NCBI RefSeq assembly: GCF_002723975.1
Contig: NZ_BEWO01000003.1
Span: forward strand, 1-64,000
DNA from: Gluconobacter japonicus
Lineage (GTDB): Bacteria > Pseudomonadota > Alphaproteobacteria > Acetobacterales > Acetobacteraceae
Direction of reading: 5' to 3'
DNA length: 64,000 nucleotides
Shown: positions 33,184-45,076 of the stretch, piece after piece
How positions within the stretch are numbered: position 1 is the stretch's first letter
Layout of the letters: each line of letters starts with the position of its first letter
Notes under the pieces: generated by a model
What the model saw: only the letters and a program-made list of their open reading frames with translations
The model's database searches: none
Told to the model about the DNA's origin: nothing
Program-made: the position numbers and the translations under genes

Positions 33184-35742
33184 TCACCAGCTCCAGGCAA
33201 CTTTGCCATAGTAATATCCTCCCTCCGCCCCGTAGATGGCGGCGGAACTGTAGTTCGGGTTCACCTGAAGAAGAGACGCAGCACTCTGGGCTGTTGCACT
33301 CAGGGTCTGCGGGCGATGATTGAAAACGTTATTGCCGCCAACGGACACTTTGATGCGGTTCGGGAAGCGATAGGTCAGATCGAAATCCACCAGCCATGCC
33401 GGAGCAACGGTTTCATCATAAGCCGCCCCTCGATCACTCAGCAGCTTGGTTGCAGAGTACCGCGAAAGCCGAAGCGTGGTGGACCAGCGTTGAATATTCC
33501 ATGTCGCATTCAGGCGAATGGTATTGCGCGGATAAAGCGTCGTGATGTTTCCGATCTGACTGCGGAACAGGGCCGTAATACCAGACCCTAAATTGACGTT
33601 GAGTGGATTGACCCGAATGATCTGATGCTGCTGCTGGTTCATCATCAGGCTCCATGTTACAGAGCCCGCACGGCCGAAGCGCGTCAGATAATGAGCTTGG
33701 AGATCGAGACCTGTCGCTCGCGTATGCGCGGCGTTTCGTTCGTAAGTATAGCCGTAGTAACGACCATCATTCGGCACAACACCAGCCTCATGCAGGATCT
33801 CAAGTACTCTGGCGCCCGCAACACCGGATCCCGCCACGGAAATCGGGACAATCTGATTGAAAATGTCGATACGGTAAGCGTCCAGAGAAACATCCAAGTT
33901 TTTAATGGGTGTCAGAACAAAACCTACATTGAAGTTATGTGATGTTTCCGGCTTCAGGGCTGTCGCCCCAAGAGCACGCGCACCCGGATTATCCACGGAC
34001 GCATAGGTCGTATAGGACTGCACAAGCTGGTTGGTGCTCGGAAGGACGGAATAATAAAGCGCCGTGCTCTGGAAATACTGCTGCTGAAGTGTCGGAGCAT
34101 GAAATCCATTACTGGCAGACCCTCTTAAAGCCAGCCATGGCGTAACCTGATACCGCAAGGAGACTTTGCCACTCAGCGTATTACCAAAATCGCTGTACTG
34201 TTCATCACGGCCAGAAAGATTGACCGTTAGATCCTTGGTCAATTTCTGGGTCAGATCCAGATAAAATGCCCCGTTCATACGGGAGTGCGTTCCTGCCTGT
34301 GATGGCGACGTAAAACCCAGACCAGACGCGCCCGGCAGAGCTGGACTGGCATTTGGAAAGACGTAGCTTGCCGGAAAAACGTAACCGCCATCGGCATATG
34401 ACGCTGTTTCTCCTGCCGAAACACCATATTCATTGTAACGATATTCAACGCCACCAGCGACCTGCAATGGACTGGAAAACAGACCCGTTCGAAAACTGCG
34501 CTTGATATCGAAATCTGCGGTTAATTCCGAATTATCCAGGGATTGAAGGTGGAATTTATGCTGGCTGTCTGGACCCAGAGAGTTATTCAGCGTGTTCTGA
34601 ATGCCAATGCTGCTGAGATTGCGTCCATAATTGACGCTCGCATCCCACTGCCACCCAAAGAAATCACGACCACGAACACCATTTGTGATCTGAAAATCAT
34701 GGTCTTCCGTCGTATCAGTTGGCAGATATCCTTCAGGATAAACGCTCATGATATTCTGCTGGGAGTTGGATGGCCGATACCAAGCGGACGCAAAAACCGT
34801 ACGGTGACTATATGTCCCATAAGAATAAAATGTCGCGGCGTCCGAAAGAGGCACCTCCATATTATAGGCAATGCTCTGTCGTTGAGACTCAGGCTGCCCC
34901 GAGATTTGACGATACCGGTTTCCGTTCTCTCGCGGGTCCTGCTGCCCATTCGCCAGAAGGGGATAGAGAAGAACGGCCTTTCCACCCTGCGTTCTGGGAA
35001 CATATCCAGCGGTATTGGTCGCCTGATTTCCAACGAATTCTGCCGTGATGTTCAGAAACCCGCTACGTCCGATTTTAAAGCCCTGATTATAATTCAGGTT
35101 ACCCCCACGCCCGTAGTCTCCCAAAGGACCTACGGTCCAACCATACTGATTGTACCCTAATTCAGCACTTCCTCCATGGTTGGCAGATTTGAGGATAATG
35201 TTGATCACTCCCGCGATGGCATCCGATCCATATTGAGCAGCAGCACCGTCCTTGAGAATTTCGACGTGATCCACTGCGGAAAAGGGAATCAGATCCAGAT
35301 CGACAGGTGACTGCCCTTGCATCGCGCCTCCATAAAACACGGAAGACATCGTATGCCGACGCTTGCCATTCACAAGGACCAGCGTTTCATTAGCTGGGAG
35401 GCCGCGCAGGGACATGGTTTTCGTCGTAAAACCGAGCTGACCAGGATAGCCAGGTGTATTATTGATGGAAGGGTCGAGCGCCGTCAGGGCATTCCGCAGA
35501 CTGGTCTGGCCGGTTTTCCTCAGATCATTTGCCGTGAAAATGGCAATAGGGGCCATGCTTCGAGAAGCTTTAACTGCCGTACGAGTTCCCGTTACGATGA
35601 CATTCTCAGCCGATACAGTGCTGTCGCGATCTGTATCACCCCCTTCCCGCGCATCAGCAGGAGGCGATATCAAGGACGTGCAGCAGGCCCCCAGCATCGT
35701 GCCATATAAAAACCGCCGACGATAAGAAGCCGTCCTGAACAT
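33184..35742 (-). CDS. TonB-dependent receptor, large (organosulfur module)
   Basis: An 852-residue outer membrane receptor. A signal peptide (LYGTMLGACCTSLISPPADA) is followed by the TonB-box-like ENVIVTGTRTAVK, then the plug with LNALTALDPSINNTPGY, GLPANETLVLVNGKRRH and EILKDGAAAQYGSDAIAGV, and a long barrel ending in GGYYYGKVAWSW with C-terminal Trp. The plug is of the vitamin B12/colicin I type with the VLVNGKRR motif. Its stop is four bases before the binding protein start, so the three genes form an operon, and the receptor probably brings in the sulfur substrate. Confidence 0.88.
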   Translation of the reverse strand: MFRTASYRRRFLYGTMLGACCTSLISPPADAREGGDTDRDSTVSAENVIVTGTRTAVKASRSMAPIAIFTANDLRKTGQTSLRNALTALDPSINNTPGYPGQLGFTTKTMSLRGLPANETLVLVNGKRRHTMSSVFYGGAMQGQSPVDLDLIPFSAVDHVEILKDGAAAQYGSDAIAGVINIILKSANHGGSAELGYNQYGWTVGPLGDYGRGGNLNYNQGFKIGRSGFLNITAEFVGNQATNTAGYVPRTQGGKAVLLYPLLANGQQDPRENGNRYRQISGQPESQRQSIAYNMEVPLSDAATFYSYGTYSHRTVFASAWYRPSNSQQNIMSVYPEGYLPTDTTEDHDFQITNGVRGRDFFGWQWDASVNYGRNLSSIGIQNTLNNSLGPDSQHKFHLQSLDNSELTADFDIKRSFRTGLFSSPLQVAGGVEYRYNEYGVSAGETASYADGGYVFPASYVFPNASPALPGASGLGFTSPSQAGTHSRMNGAFYLDLTQKLTKDLTVNLSGRDEQYSDFGNTLSGKVSLRYQVTPWLALRGSASNGFHAPTLQQQYFQSTALYYSVLPSTNQLVQSYTTYASVDNPGARALGATALKPETSHNFNVGFVLTPIKNLDVSLDAYRIDIFNQIVPISVAGSGVAGARVLEILHEAGVVPNDGRYYGYTYERNAAHTRATGLDLQAHYLTRFGRAGSVTWSLMMNQQQHQIIRVNPLNVNLGSGITALFRSQIGNITTLYPRNTIRLNATWNIQRWSTTLRLSRYSATKLLSDRGAAYDETVAPAWLVDFDLTYRFPNRIKVSVGGNNVFNHRPQTLSATAQSAASLLQVNPNYSSAAIYGAEGGYYYGKVAWSW

Positions 35743-36156
35743 GAAAGATTTCTTTCCTGCACTCTGATTGAGTTACAGGAGGTAAAAAATTGTTTTCGCG
35801 AATAAAAACGAAATATCATTATCTCACGTATGACCAAAAATAATATAGAACTTCTCTGTATCGGATTGGTGCAGGAACCGGTTAAAAAACGTGGGCGTTA
35901 TCGAAAGATTTGTGACAACAAAACTGAGAAAATCCTGCCAAATAGCACAACTTTCCCGCAGACCGGTTATCTAAAATTGGTAAAATCGTTGCTTGAACAC
36001 TCCATTTCCAATCAGCCCGCGAGTAGGATTCAGCGCTTGATATCATCTCGATAAAACAACAGAATTATTGTCACGAGACATCCATACAAAAACACACCTG
36101 TTATTTTCCTGCACGTCCTTCTTTAGGACGAGGATTTGCAATTCATAGTTTCAATA
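35743..36156. other. AT-rich intergenic region between two TonB receptor genes
   Basis: About 410 bases, AT-richer than the neighbours. It contains the promoter of the receptor at 33.2-35.7 kb near its left end and the downstream tail of the receptor at 36.2-38.5 kb. A short 74-codon frame (35830-36054, plus) is present but its start lacks a ribosome binding site and its composition is unconvincing. I see no Fur-type repeat. Confidence 0.4.
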
Positions 36157-38496
36157 TCAAAAATCCGAAGAGATTGTACCGGTCATTGAAAATCTGGGAA
36201 GAACATAAAAGGACGCACCGTTGCCTCCGGCAAGAGTGCTACCGTTGAGCAACGTGACGTTGCGATAGTTATTGGTAATCCCGGTTGTCCCGACGCGAAT
36301 GATTGACCCTGTTAGATTTGAAAAATTCAGGCGAAATGTCGGTGTCTTAAGAAAATAAAGAGGTTTAAAATGATATCCAAGCGCAAGTGTATTCGTGACG
36401 AACCCAGACATCCTCTGGTCATTTACAAGCGTTACAGATTGAGGCCCTGTGTAGTGAAGGCTGAAATTCCCAAAAAACCCGGCATTGCTATAGGTCAGAC
36501 CAAAATTCGCTAGCAACCGAGGCGTCAAAATAGATTGCTTCCCTTTTGTTGGAAGATAAGTGTCTCCATAAGGAATATTAGAATCAAACGTACCGTGCAG
36601 ATACTCGACAGATGCATAAGGACTGAAATGATGAACCTCGCGCCCTGCAATCATGACATCAAAACCACGAATGGTTTGGTTACCTGCATTTGAAACAGCG
36701 TACGCCGTATTAGGAAGATAGGTTGTCAACAGTCGATTAGTAATATTTGAATTAAACGCTGCAATATCAACAGTCAGGTACCGGTTATTGTAGCGGTACC
36801 CAATCTGCTCGGTAATCGAATACTGATTTTTTGGTAAAGACGTGGAAGCGGAAAGCTGGGATGGAGAGGGTTGCCGGAAATCTCCCTCCGCATTCAGGTA
36901 AATCTGACTATGCGTATCCAATTTGTACGAAACTGATAGATGCGGCAATGGTGCTGTCGAATTTGCACCAATAGTGAACTTGCTTAAGCCTGAAGCCCTG
37001 TCCCAGTAATTAGACATGACATATTTAAACCCAGCATTCACAAGCAAACGGTCCTTAAAGTATTTTGCAGTATCCTCGATAAAGAACGAGTTCAGTTCAT
37101 AACCGGCATCATACCTGTAAATGGCTTCCTGCCCGTTTGCCGTATAAAGCTTATAGGCCGCATCATTGGTTTTTGCATTGCGACCACTTTCCTGCGTCGC
37201 CATGGTCGGGAAGAAATAATCAACGGCATTGTTTTCATACCAATAGCCAAAAGACAGATGATTATGGCGGTCAATGTCATATCCCAGCTTGGCCACAAGC
37301 CCGACCTGAGGCGACCAATGCTGCGCCCAGTAGGTGCTTAAGGGAGCCGAAGCATCCACTTTTTGTCTATTTCCGTAATAATATGTTGACCCTGTGAACG
37401 ATGGCGTCCCTGCCGAAGAACCGTCCCATCCAAAGCCAGTGGCAAAATAAGGAGAGAGATCAAAACTCAGACGTTTATTGATAATAATATGGGCTTGCGT
37501 GGTGACGAAAAACTGGTTCCAGGAGTCAATATTTCCCTGCCAATAATTCCCGGCGGACGCGGAATTTCGATCCCAGATATCTGTGCGATTATATCCATTG
37601 CCAGTATGTTTGTAATTGTAAAACGTCTTGGCATCGGGATAGGCATCAATCGTAAACATTGAATTGTTCCACGACCCAAAAAATTTTACGGTCGATCCAT
37701 TCGTAAATTCCTTAAATAATCCAACATCAACATGCGTTCTCCGGTTTGTCCCCGCACCCATCCATTGGCGCGAATGTGTGTTTGAAACCGAGATGTAAGA
37801 CCTGATCCCAGAGTTTCCGATTTCTCCGGATTCCAACCGTACGAACTCACGCGACATATTATTGGTACCATAGGAAAAATCCATGCTTCCACCGGCTTTC
37901 TTGCTCGGTGTCCGTGTTCGTTCATCAAGTGTGCCAGCTGTAGCGTTGGAGGCCGGAGCATCAATGGGAGAACTCCCAGGTGTCATGGTCACGGTCTCGA
38001 TATTTTCTGCATCCACATTCTGCTGAAGATACGCCGCCAAAGACGCAGGAGCACCATCCAGCAGTAACGCGGTATCAGCATCAGTGAAGCCTCTCATATA
38101 CAAGGCACCACCTTTTATTCCCGATGTATCAGGCATCGCGATACTGACACTCGGTAGATTTTGAACGACGTCCAGCCCCGTGGAAGTGGGGCTTCTCATC
38201 TCGATATACTGCTTCCCGACAGACTGCACCGCATACGGAGCCGTTTCGGCGCGCATCATACCGCCGCCGGAATCGTGTGCACGCCTTGACCCCCTAACTC
38301 CAACATTTTCTTCATCAACTGACATCAGGGATGTCCGACGAGGACGAAACTTTGAAGACGAAGGCGTGACAGGCTGCCTGAGCAGCGTATGCCGAGCGTG
38401 TGAGGACTTGGCAGCCTTGGCGTTTTGGGAGGCTCCCACAAACGTCATCGAACCCAGGATCGTACCAAGCAGCAAACGAGAAACCAGTGTTTTCAC
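36157..38496 (-). CDS. TonB-dependent receptor, second, unknown ligand
   Basis: A 779-residue outer membrane receptor with a signal peptide (cleavage near ASQNAKA). The TonB box may be DEENVGVRGSR. The plug shows QNLPSVSIAMPDTSGIKGGA, YMRGFTDADTALLLDGAP and the NIETVTMTPGSSPIDAPAS region; the barrel ends in GTISSDF with terminal Phe. It stands alone, with an AT-rich upstream region. The pyrimidine aminotransferase gene lies upstream on the same strand, but a shared role is not shown. Confidence 0.87.
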   Translation of the reverse strand: MKTLVSRLLLGTILGSMTFVGASQNAKAAKSSHARHTLLRQPVTPSSSKFRPRRTSLMSVDEENVGVRGSRRAHDSGGGMMRAETAPYAVQSVGKQYIEMRSPTSTGLDVVQNLPSVSIAMPDTSGIKGGALYMRGFTDADTALLLDGAPASLAAYLQQNVDAENIETVTMTPGSSPIDAPASNATAGTLDERTRTPSKKAGGSMDFSYGTNNMSREFVRLESGEIGNSGIRSYISVSNTHSRQWMGAGTNRRTHVDVGLFKEFTNGSTVKFFGSWNNSMFTIDAYPDAKTFYNYKHTGNGYNRTDIWDRNSASAGNYWQGNIDSWNQFFVTTQAHIIINKRLSFDLSPYFATGFGWDGSSAGTPSFTGSTYYYGNRQKVDASAPLSTYWAQHWSPQVGLVAKLGYDIDRHNHLSFGYWYENNAVDYFFPTMATQESGRNAKTNDAAYKLYTANGQEAIYRYDAGYELNSFFIEDTAKYFKDRLLVNAGFKYVMSNYWDRASGLSKFTIGANSTAPLPHLSVSYKLDTHSQIYLNAEGDFRQPSPSQLSASTSLPKNQYSITEQIGYRYNNRYLTVDIAAFNSNITNRLLTTYLPNTAYAVSNAGNQTIRGFDVMIAGREVHHFSPYASVEYLHGTFDSNIPYGDTYLPTKGKQSILTPRLLANFGLTYSNAGFFGNFSLHYTGPQSVTLVNDQRMSGFVTNTLALGYHFKPLYFLKTPTFRLNFSNLTGSIIRVGTTGITNNYRNVTLLNGSTLAGGNGASFYVLPRFSMTGTISSDF

Positions 38497-38710
38497 TTTT
38501 TCTTCTCCGACACTCGGACAGCGAGAGCAACACCGCTCATATATATTACGATATAATAATGAAATAATTTGTATTTTTGGGTCAATGAAAATCTGAAAAA
38601 ATATTGAAGGCGCTTATGGAATAAATAGAAAACAGGTTTAGCCGAGTGACGGAAGCATCACTCGTCTCTCAATCATTATTTTTAAAAATCTGACTTTTAA
38701 ATCAAATATA

Positions 38711-40068
38711 TTAGAAATCTTCTTCGCATTTCAGAAGAACCTTTCTTACCTTTTGAATCATCTCTTTGATCTGCTCTGGAGTTGAAATAAATGGCGGTCC
38801 AAAGGAAATTATATCTCCCGTCACTCTGAGCAACACCCCCTTCTGCAAACCATATTCAAAGAGCTGAACACTTCGGAGAGCAGATTTTTCAGGCGCAGGA
38901 ACAAGTTCGATAGCCGCAGTAAGGCCGATATTTCTCAAGTCCTTGACTGACTTTAAATCCCGAAGCGCATGCACTTCTTCTTCCAAAACTGACTCAAGGG
39001 CCTTTACCCGCCCATTTATTCCTTCCTCTTCCATAATATCGAGGACGGTATGAGCAACAGCGGCAGCCAGAGGATGTCCAGAATAGGTGTAGCCATGTGC
39101 GAACTCTATCGCACTTTCGGGCCCGTTCATGAATGTCTTGTAGATTTCAGACGTAACGATAACACCACCCATCGGAACAATTCCGTTGGTCACGGCCTTT
39201 GCAAACGTAATCATGTCAGGCGTGACACCGAATCTCTGGGATGCGAAATTCTCTCCCATTCGGCCAAATCCGGTAATTACTTCGTCAAAAATAAGAAGAA
39301 TACCGTGCTTTGTGCAGATTTCCCTGAGCTTTTGGAGATACCCGACAGGAGGAACCAACACACCTGTGGACCCCTGCACAGGTTCGACGATCACAGCCGC
39401 AATAGTGGAAGCATCATGAAGCGCCACCAGCCTTTCAAGATCATCTGCCAAACAGGCACCCCACTCCGGCTGTCCTTTTGAAAAGGCAACATGGGCGTGG
39501 TCATAAGGATGGCGAAGGTGATCGACACCCGGCATCATAACTGTCGCAAACATTTTCCGGTTGGAGACAATGCCACCAACGGACATCCCGCCAAACCCGA
39601 CGCCGTGATACCCACGTTCCCGTCCGATCAGACGAAAACGACCGCCATCTCCCCGTAACTTATGGAAACCTATGGCAATTTTCAAAGCCGTATCAACGGC
39701 TTCCGATCCTGAATTTGCAAAGAAAACATGCTCCAGTCCTTCTGGAGCCATCTTGGCAATTCGCGCCGCCAGCGTCACCGCCGGAGCATGTGTCATTTGG
39801 AATCCGGGTGCAAAATCGAGCGTTTCGGCTTGCTGACGCAGAGCTTCGACAATGCGTGGATGCCCATGTCCGAGCGGCGTACACCACAGCCCGGACAGAG
39901 TATCAAACACGGTGCGTCCGTCGGCCATCGTATAATAAGGGCCCTTGGCTGACGCCACGACACGATGATCGCCCCGACCGTTCACCAACCTGTTGGCACT
40001 GAAGGGCAACCAGTTACGCCCTTCGCTCATCGCCACAGCACACAGGCTTTCATTTTTCAACTCGTTCA

Positions 40069-40069
<1 letters not shown>
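38711..40069 (-). CDS. Class III (omega) aminotransferase, beta-alanine--pyruvate type
   Basis: A PLP enzyme of the omega-amino acid:pyruvate aminotransferase group. EHVFFANSGSEAVDTALKIA binds phosphate, GILLIFDEVITGFGRMG carries the catalytic Asp, and the PLP Lys lies in MITFAKAVTNGIVPMG. In reductive pyrimidine breakdown it would remove the amino group of beta-alanine (or beta-aminoisobutyrate). The ATG at 40069 overlaps the hydA stop, with GGAG upstream, so hydA and this gene form an operon. Confidence 0.88.
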
Positions 40070-41550
<1,481 letters not shown>

Positions 41551-41555
41551 CTAAT

Positions 41556-41571
41556 CTGACCATTCGGTCAA
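41556..41571. promoter_or_regulatory. RutR-like operator between hydA and the NCS1 gene
   Basis: CTGACC-ATTC-GGTCAA is an inverted repeat (TGACC-N4-GGTCA) like the RutR site (TTGACCAnnTGGTCAA). It lies between divergent starts of hydA and the transporter, suiting repression of both by the RutR-like regulator in this cluster. Confidence 0.6.
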
Positions 41572-41618
41572 CATAACGATTGCACTGCCGGATTTTTTCG
41601 AGAACAGGGATCATCAGC

Positions 41619-43073
41619 ATGACACAACTACCGGACGTGCACCCTTCAGGTCGTTTGACCAATGCTGATCTGGCACCCGTCCAACAAAGAACCTGGGCCT
41701 GGAAAGACTTCCTCTTTTTATGGATGTCTGACGTTCACAGTGTTGCCGGGTACATGACGGTTGGCACGTTCTTCGCCATGGGACTCCCCGTGGGGAGCGT
41801 GCTGTTCGGCCTCCTGATCGCAATCCTTACCGTACAGATTCTCTGCAACCTGATTGCCGTCCCGAGCCTGCGTTCCGGTGCCCCTTTCCCCGTGATCATC
41901 CGGAGTGTTTTTGGGGTTTATGGCGCTGTTATCCCAGCTCTTGTCCGTGGAATTATTGCAATCGGCTGGTACGGAATTCAGACGTGGCTGGCATCCAATG
42001 CCGTTGTGTTGTTCCTTCTGCGCGTCCTACCCTCTCTCACGACATACAGCGATGCGCATCATTATGGCTTTCTGGGCCTCTCTTTATTGGGCTGGATGGC
42101 GTTTCTCCTCATCTGGTCCCTACAACTTGCCGTCTTCTGGCGCGGCATGGAGTCCATCCGTCACTTCATCGACTGGGCCGGCCCGGCGATTTACATCATG
42201 ATGATTCTTCTGGACGGCGTTCTGCTCTGGAAAACCCACGGACAAATCAGCTTTTCTGTTCTCCCGCGTTCAGATCTTACAATAGGTCAACACCTGACCG
42301 GCCTTCTGAACGTCATTTCCCTGACGATTGCTTTCTTCTCTCCCATCGTTCTGAACTTTGGTGATTTTTCTCGATATGGCGTCAGTATCGACGCTGTGAA
42401 GCGCGGAAATTTCTGGGGGCTCCCCATCAACTTCATGGCGTTCTCCGCCCTTGCCCTGACGACCGTGACCCTGACCCAGCCTGTCTTTGGAAAAATCCTG
42501 ATTGATCCGGTTGAAACTGTCACCAGACTCGACAGTCAAACCATTATGGTGGTGGGCATCCTGACCTTTGTGGTCGCGACAATTGGCATCAATATTTCTG
42601 CCAATTTCGTCTCTGCCGCTTTCGACTTCTCTAATATCGCGCCTGCTAAAATTTCATGGCGAAGCGGCGGAATCATTGCGTCCATAGGGGCGATTATTCT
42701 TACGCCTTGGAATCTTTATGCCCGGCCGGACCTGATCCATTTCACTCTTGATGTTCTTGGGCTGTTTATTGCACCGGTCACAGGGATTTTGCTCGCAGAT
42801 TATTACCTTGTTCAACGCCAGACGCTGGACATCGACGCCCTCTACAGTACCGATCCTGCAGCCCGATACTGGTATAAAGGAGGTCTCAATCCCGTGGCAG
42901 TCTGGGCACTGATTCTGGCTGTTCTTGTGGGATTAGCGAATGTCTTCATCCCTGCGTTGACAGCATTCCAGAACTTTGCCTGGTTTACAGGCTTTTTCTC
43001 TGGACTGGCTTTCCATCTTCTCCTGACACGCCTGACGTTAGTGGGCGGAAAAGCGAGCCAACAAGCGTCATGA
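41619..43073 (+). CDS. NCS1-family nucleobase:cation symporter
   Basis: An inner membrane importer of about 484 residues with about 12 spans. NCS1 marks are RTWAWKDFLFLWMSDVHSVAGYMT at the N-terminus, SLRSGAPFPVIIRSVFGVYGA, and IGWYGIQTWLASNAV in the third span. Given the cluster, uracil, thymine, dihydropyrimidine or hydantoin is the probable substrate. The start ATG 41619 follows AGGGATCATCAGC. The last 89 bases overlap the convergent TetR gene. Confidence 0.92.
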   Translation: MTQLPDVHPSGRLTNADLAPVQQRTWAWKDFLFLWMSDVHSVAGYMTVGTFFAMGLPVGSVLFGLLIAILTVQILCNLIAVPSLRSGAPFPVIIRSVFGVYGAVIPALVRGIIAIGWYGIQTWLASNAVVLFLLRVLPSLTTYSDAHHYGFLGLSLLGWMAFLLIWSLQLAVFWRGMESIRHFIDWAGPAIYIMMILLDGVLLWKTHGQISFSVLPRSDLTIGQHLTGLLNVISLTIAFFSPIVLNFGDFSRYGVSIDAVKRGNFWGLPINFMAFSALALTTVTLTQPVFGKILIDPVETVTRLDSQTIMVVGILTFVVATIGINISANFVSAAFDFSNIAPAKISWRSGGIIASIGAIILTPWNLYARPDLIHFTLDVLGLFIAPVTGILLADYYLVQRQTLDIDALYSTDPAARYWYKGGLNPVAVWALILAVLVGLANVFIPALTAFQNFAWFTGFFSGLAFHLLLTRLTLVGGKASQQAS

Positions 43074-43695
43074 TCGTCGCCACACCGGTATCATAATCGG
43101 CGTCCGTCAGAGGAGCACGGTCCAGAATGGCTTCATACTGGACCTGCATATCCGCATAGGATTGTGTGCCTGACCAGAGCAGCAACAGAAAATGCGTGGG
43201 GTCGATCGGGGCCATGATGCCCCGCGCCTGCCAATCAAGGAAAATTACCACATGCCGTGCCACATGTGCTCGCAGTTCTCCTCTCAGGAAATCCTGGACC
43301 ATTAGCCCTCCCGACAGGAGTTCCTGAGCAAACAGTCGGGATCCCTCTGGCCGCGTGCGGGAAAAAGCTATTTTGGCTTCAACATAACCCTTCAAGCCTT
43401 CAATCGGATCCCTGTCCGGAGAAAGCCAGGTATCCGCATCCGTCAGCCAGACATCCAGAAGCCGGGCCAGCGTGGCGTTATAGAGATCTTCCTTGGAGCC
43501 AAAATAATAGAGGATATTCGCTTTGGGGATGTCGCAGACCTTGGCGATATCTTCTAGCCGCGTCCCCTTAAGGCCTCGCGTTCCAAACGTCCATTCCGCA
43601 GCATTAAGGATCTGCGGAACAGTGGCGCGTCGTGGGACGCCAGCTCTTACTCTTTTTCTGGGGCTCGGAGCGGCTCCCAGATCGTCATTTGGCAC
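42985..43695 (-). CDS. TetR/AcrR-family regulator, RutR-like
   Basis: A 236-residue repressor with N-terminal HTH: ILNAAEWTFGTRGLKGTRLEDIAKVCDIPKANILYYFGSKEDLYNATL, here split in two segments for reading. The C-terminal part (SRLFAQELLSGG, FLDWQARGIMAPIDP) is like RutR, which senses uracil. The GTG start at 43695 has GGGAG six bases upstream. It shares 89 bases with the end of the NCS1 gene on the opposite strand. It is likely to control the operators at 41556 and 47764. Confidence 0.85.
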   Translation of the reverse strand: MPNDDLGAAPSPRKRVRAGVPRRATVPQILNAAEWTFGTRGLKGTRLEDIAKVCDIPKANILYYFGSKEDLYNATLARLLDVWLTDADTWLSPDRDPIEGLKGYVEAKIAFSRTRPEGSRLFAQELLSGGLMVQDFLRGELRAHVARHVVIFLDWQARGIMAPIDPTHFLLLLWSGTQSYADMQVQYEAILDRAPLTDADYDTGVATIMTLVGSLFRPLTSGVSGEDGKPVQRKSL

Positions 43696-43777
43696 GTCTT
43701 GCTCCCGGCCTGATCTGCGGGAGCAGATTTTTGACAGCTCTCAGGGCGAGCGACAAGCCCCTGCTTTTGGAGCAAGT

Positions 43778-45019
43778 CTAAAGAACGCTATCGGCGCGCA
43801 GAACGGCTCCAAGAAGAACATTGGCACCCGCTTCCGCTTCGCTTTCCGTAATACTCTCTTCCTCGTTGTGGCTCAGACCATCCCGGCACGGAACGAAAAT
43901 CATGGCTGTTGGCGCAACTCTGGCCATATAGGCGGCATCATGACCCGGTCCTGAGACAATCGGGAGAGGATCATATCCCATCTGCCGTGCGGACTCTGTA
44001 ACCATTTCAACGCAGCGCGTATCAAAATGGACTGCCGGAGCATCCCAGATAGACACAATCTCCAACGTTACGCCCTCTGTCTCCGCAATCTGCTTAAACC
44101 GGGCAATGAAGTCTTTCTCCATGGCCGCAACCACCGCGTCCTCGGGATGACGAAGATCTACGGTAAAGAATGTTTCACCCGGCACGACGTTATTACTGTT
44201 GGGCCTGTTCTCAATCAAACCAACCGTTCCAACGGCAGCAGGGGCATTCGCCTGGGCCACTTCCGAAAGAGCAACGACCATTTTCGAGGCCGCCAGCAAA
44301 GCATCATGACGCATCGGCATTGGGGTCGATCCCGCATGCGCGTCCTTGCCTTTGACCGTCACCTCATACCAACGCATACCCTGAACACCCGAAACAGCGC
44401 CAATAACCCGGTTCTCCACTTCGAGAATGGGGCCCTGCTCAATATGAAGTTCAAAATAAGCCGCTATTGGATGATCCCCGCACGGCTCTTCTCCCCGATA
44501 GCCAATTGCCACCAGTTCGTCCCCAAACCGGGCGCCAGCACGATCCCGCTTATCCAGCACCTCCTGCTCGGTAAAAACACCTGCAAAAACGCCAGAACAC
44601 ATCATGGGCGGGGTGAAACGGGAGCCTTCTTCATTCGTCCAGTTAATCAGCTCGATTGGATGCCGCGTCCCATGTCCTGCTTCATGCAGCGCTCGCAACA
44701 CTGCAAGACCACCGAGAACACCCAGAATACCGTCAAATTTTCCACCCGTCGGCTGAGTATCCAGATGGCTTCCCATAGTGATGGGCGGGAGGCTGGCATC
44801 CTGTCCCGGACGTCGTGCAAACATGTTGCCCATGGTATCGACGGTGATAACGCAGCCCAGCTTTTCACAGGTCGCAGCAAACCATTCCCGAACCTGTCTG
44901 TCTTCCTGCGTCAATGTCAGACGACGAATGCCACCTTTGGGCGTTCCACCAAAACGGGCAGTCTCCATCAGATCTGCCCAAAGAGCATCTCCATCAACGC
45001 GGATATTGCTGTGAATCAT
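43778..45019 (-). CDS. M20-type N-carbamoyl-beta-alanine amidohydrolase
   Basis: A zinc hydrolase of the allantoate amidohydrolase / beta-ureidopropionase class that releases beta-alanine, CO2 and ammonia. MGSHLDTQPTGGKFDGILGV has the Asp/His pair, NWTNEEGSRFTPPMM the Glu pair, FELHIEQGPILE and SGPGHDAAYMA the remaining ligands. The length of about 413 residues is normal. I start at 45019 as GAGG lies nine bases upstream. It follows preA on the same strand by about 55 bases and precedes tetR. Confidence 0.9.
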   Translation of the reverse strand: MIHSNIRVDGDALWADLMETARFGGTPKGGIRRLTLTQEDRQVREWFAATCEKLGCVITVDTMGNMFARRPGQDASLPPITMGSHLDTQPTGGKFDGILGVLGGLAVLRALHEAGHGTRHPIELINWTNEEGSRFTPPMMCSGVFAGVFTEQEVLDKRDRAGARFGDELVAIGYRGEEPCGDHPIAAYFELHIEQGPILEVENRVIGAVSGVQGMRWYEVTVKGKDAHAGSTPMPMRHDALLAASKMVVALSEVAQANAPAAVGTVGLIENRPNSNNVVPGETFFTVDLRHPEDAVVAAMEKDFIARFKQIAETEGVTLEIVSIWDAPAVHFDTRCVEMVTESARQMGYDPLPIVSGPGHDAAYMARVAPTAMIFVPCRDGLSHNEEESITESEAEAGANVLLGAVLRADSVL

Positions 45020-45076
45020 GCTGATCATCCTCTATCGGTCTTTGACAACAAACCCATTCTGGCGGGGCTCTGCTTT

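Noticed and set aside
35830-36054. 74-codon plus-strand frame in an AT-rich gap
   Set aside because: No ribosome binding site and odd composition; kept only as a note in the gap entry.
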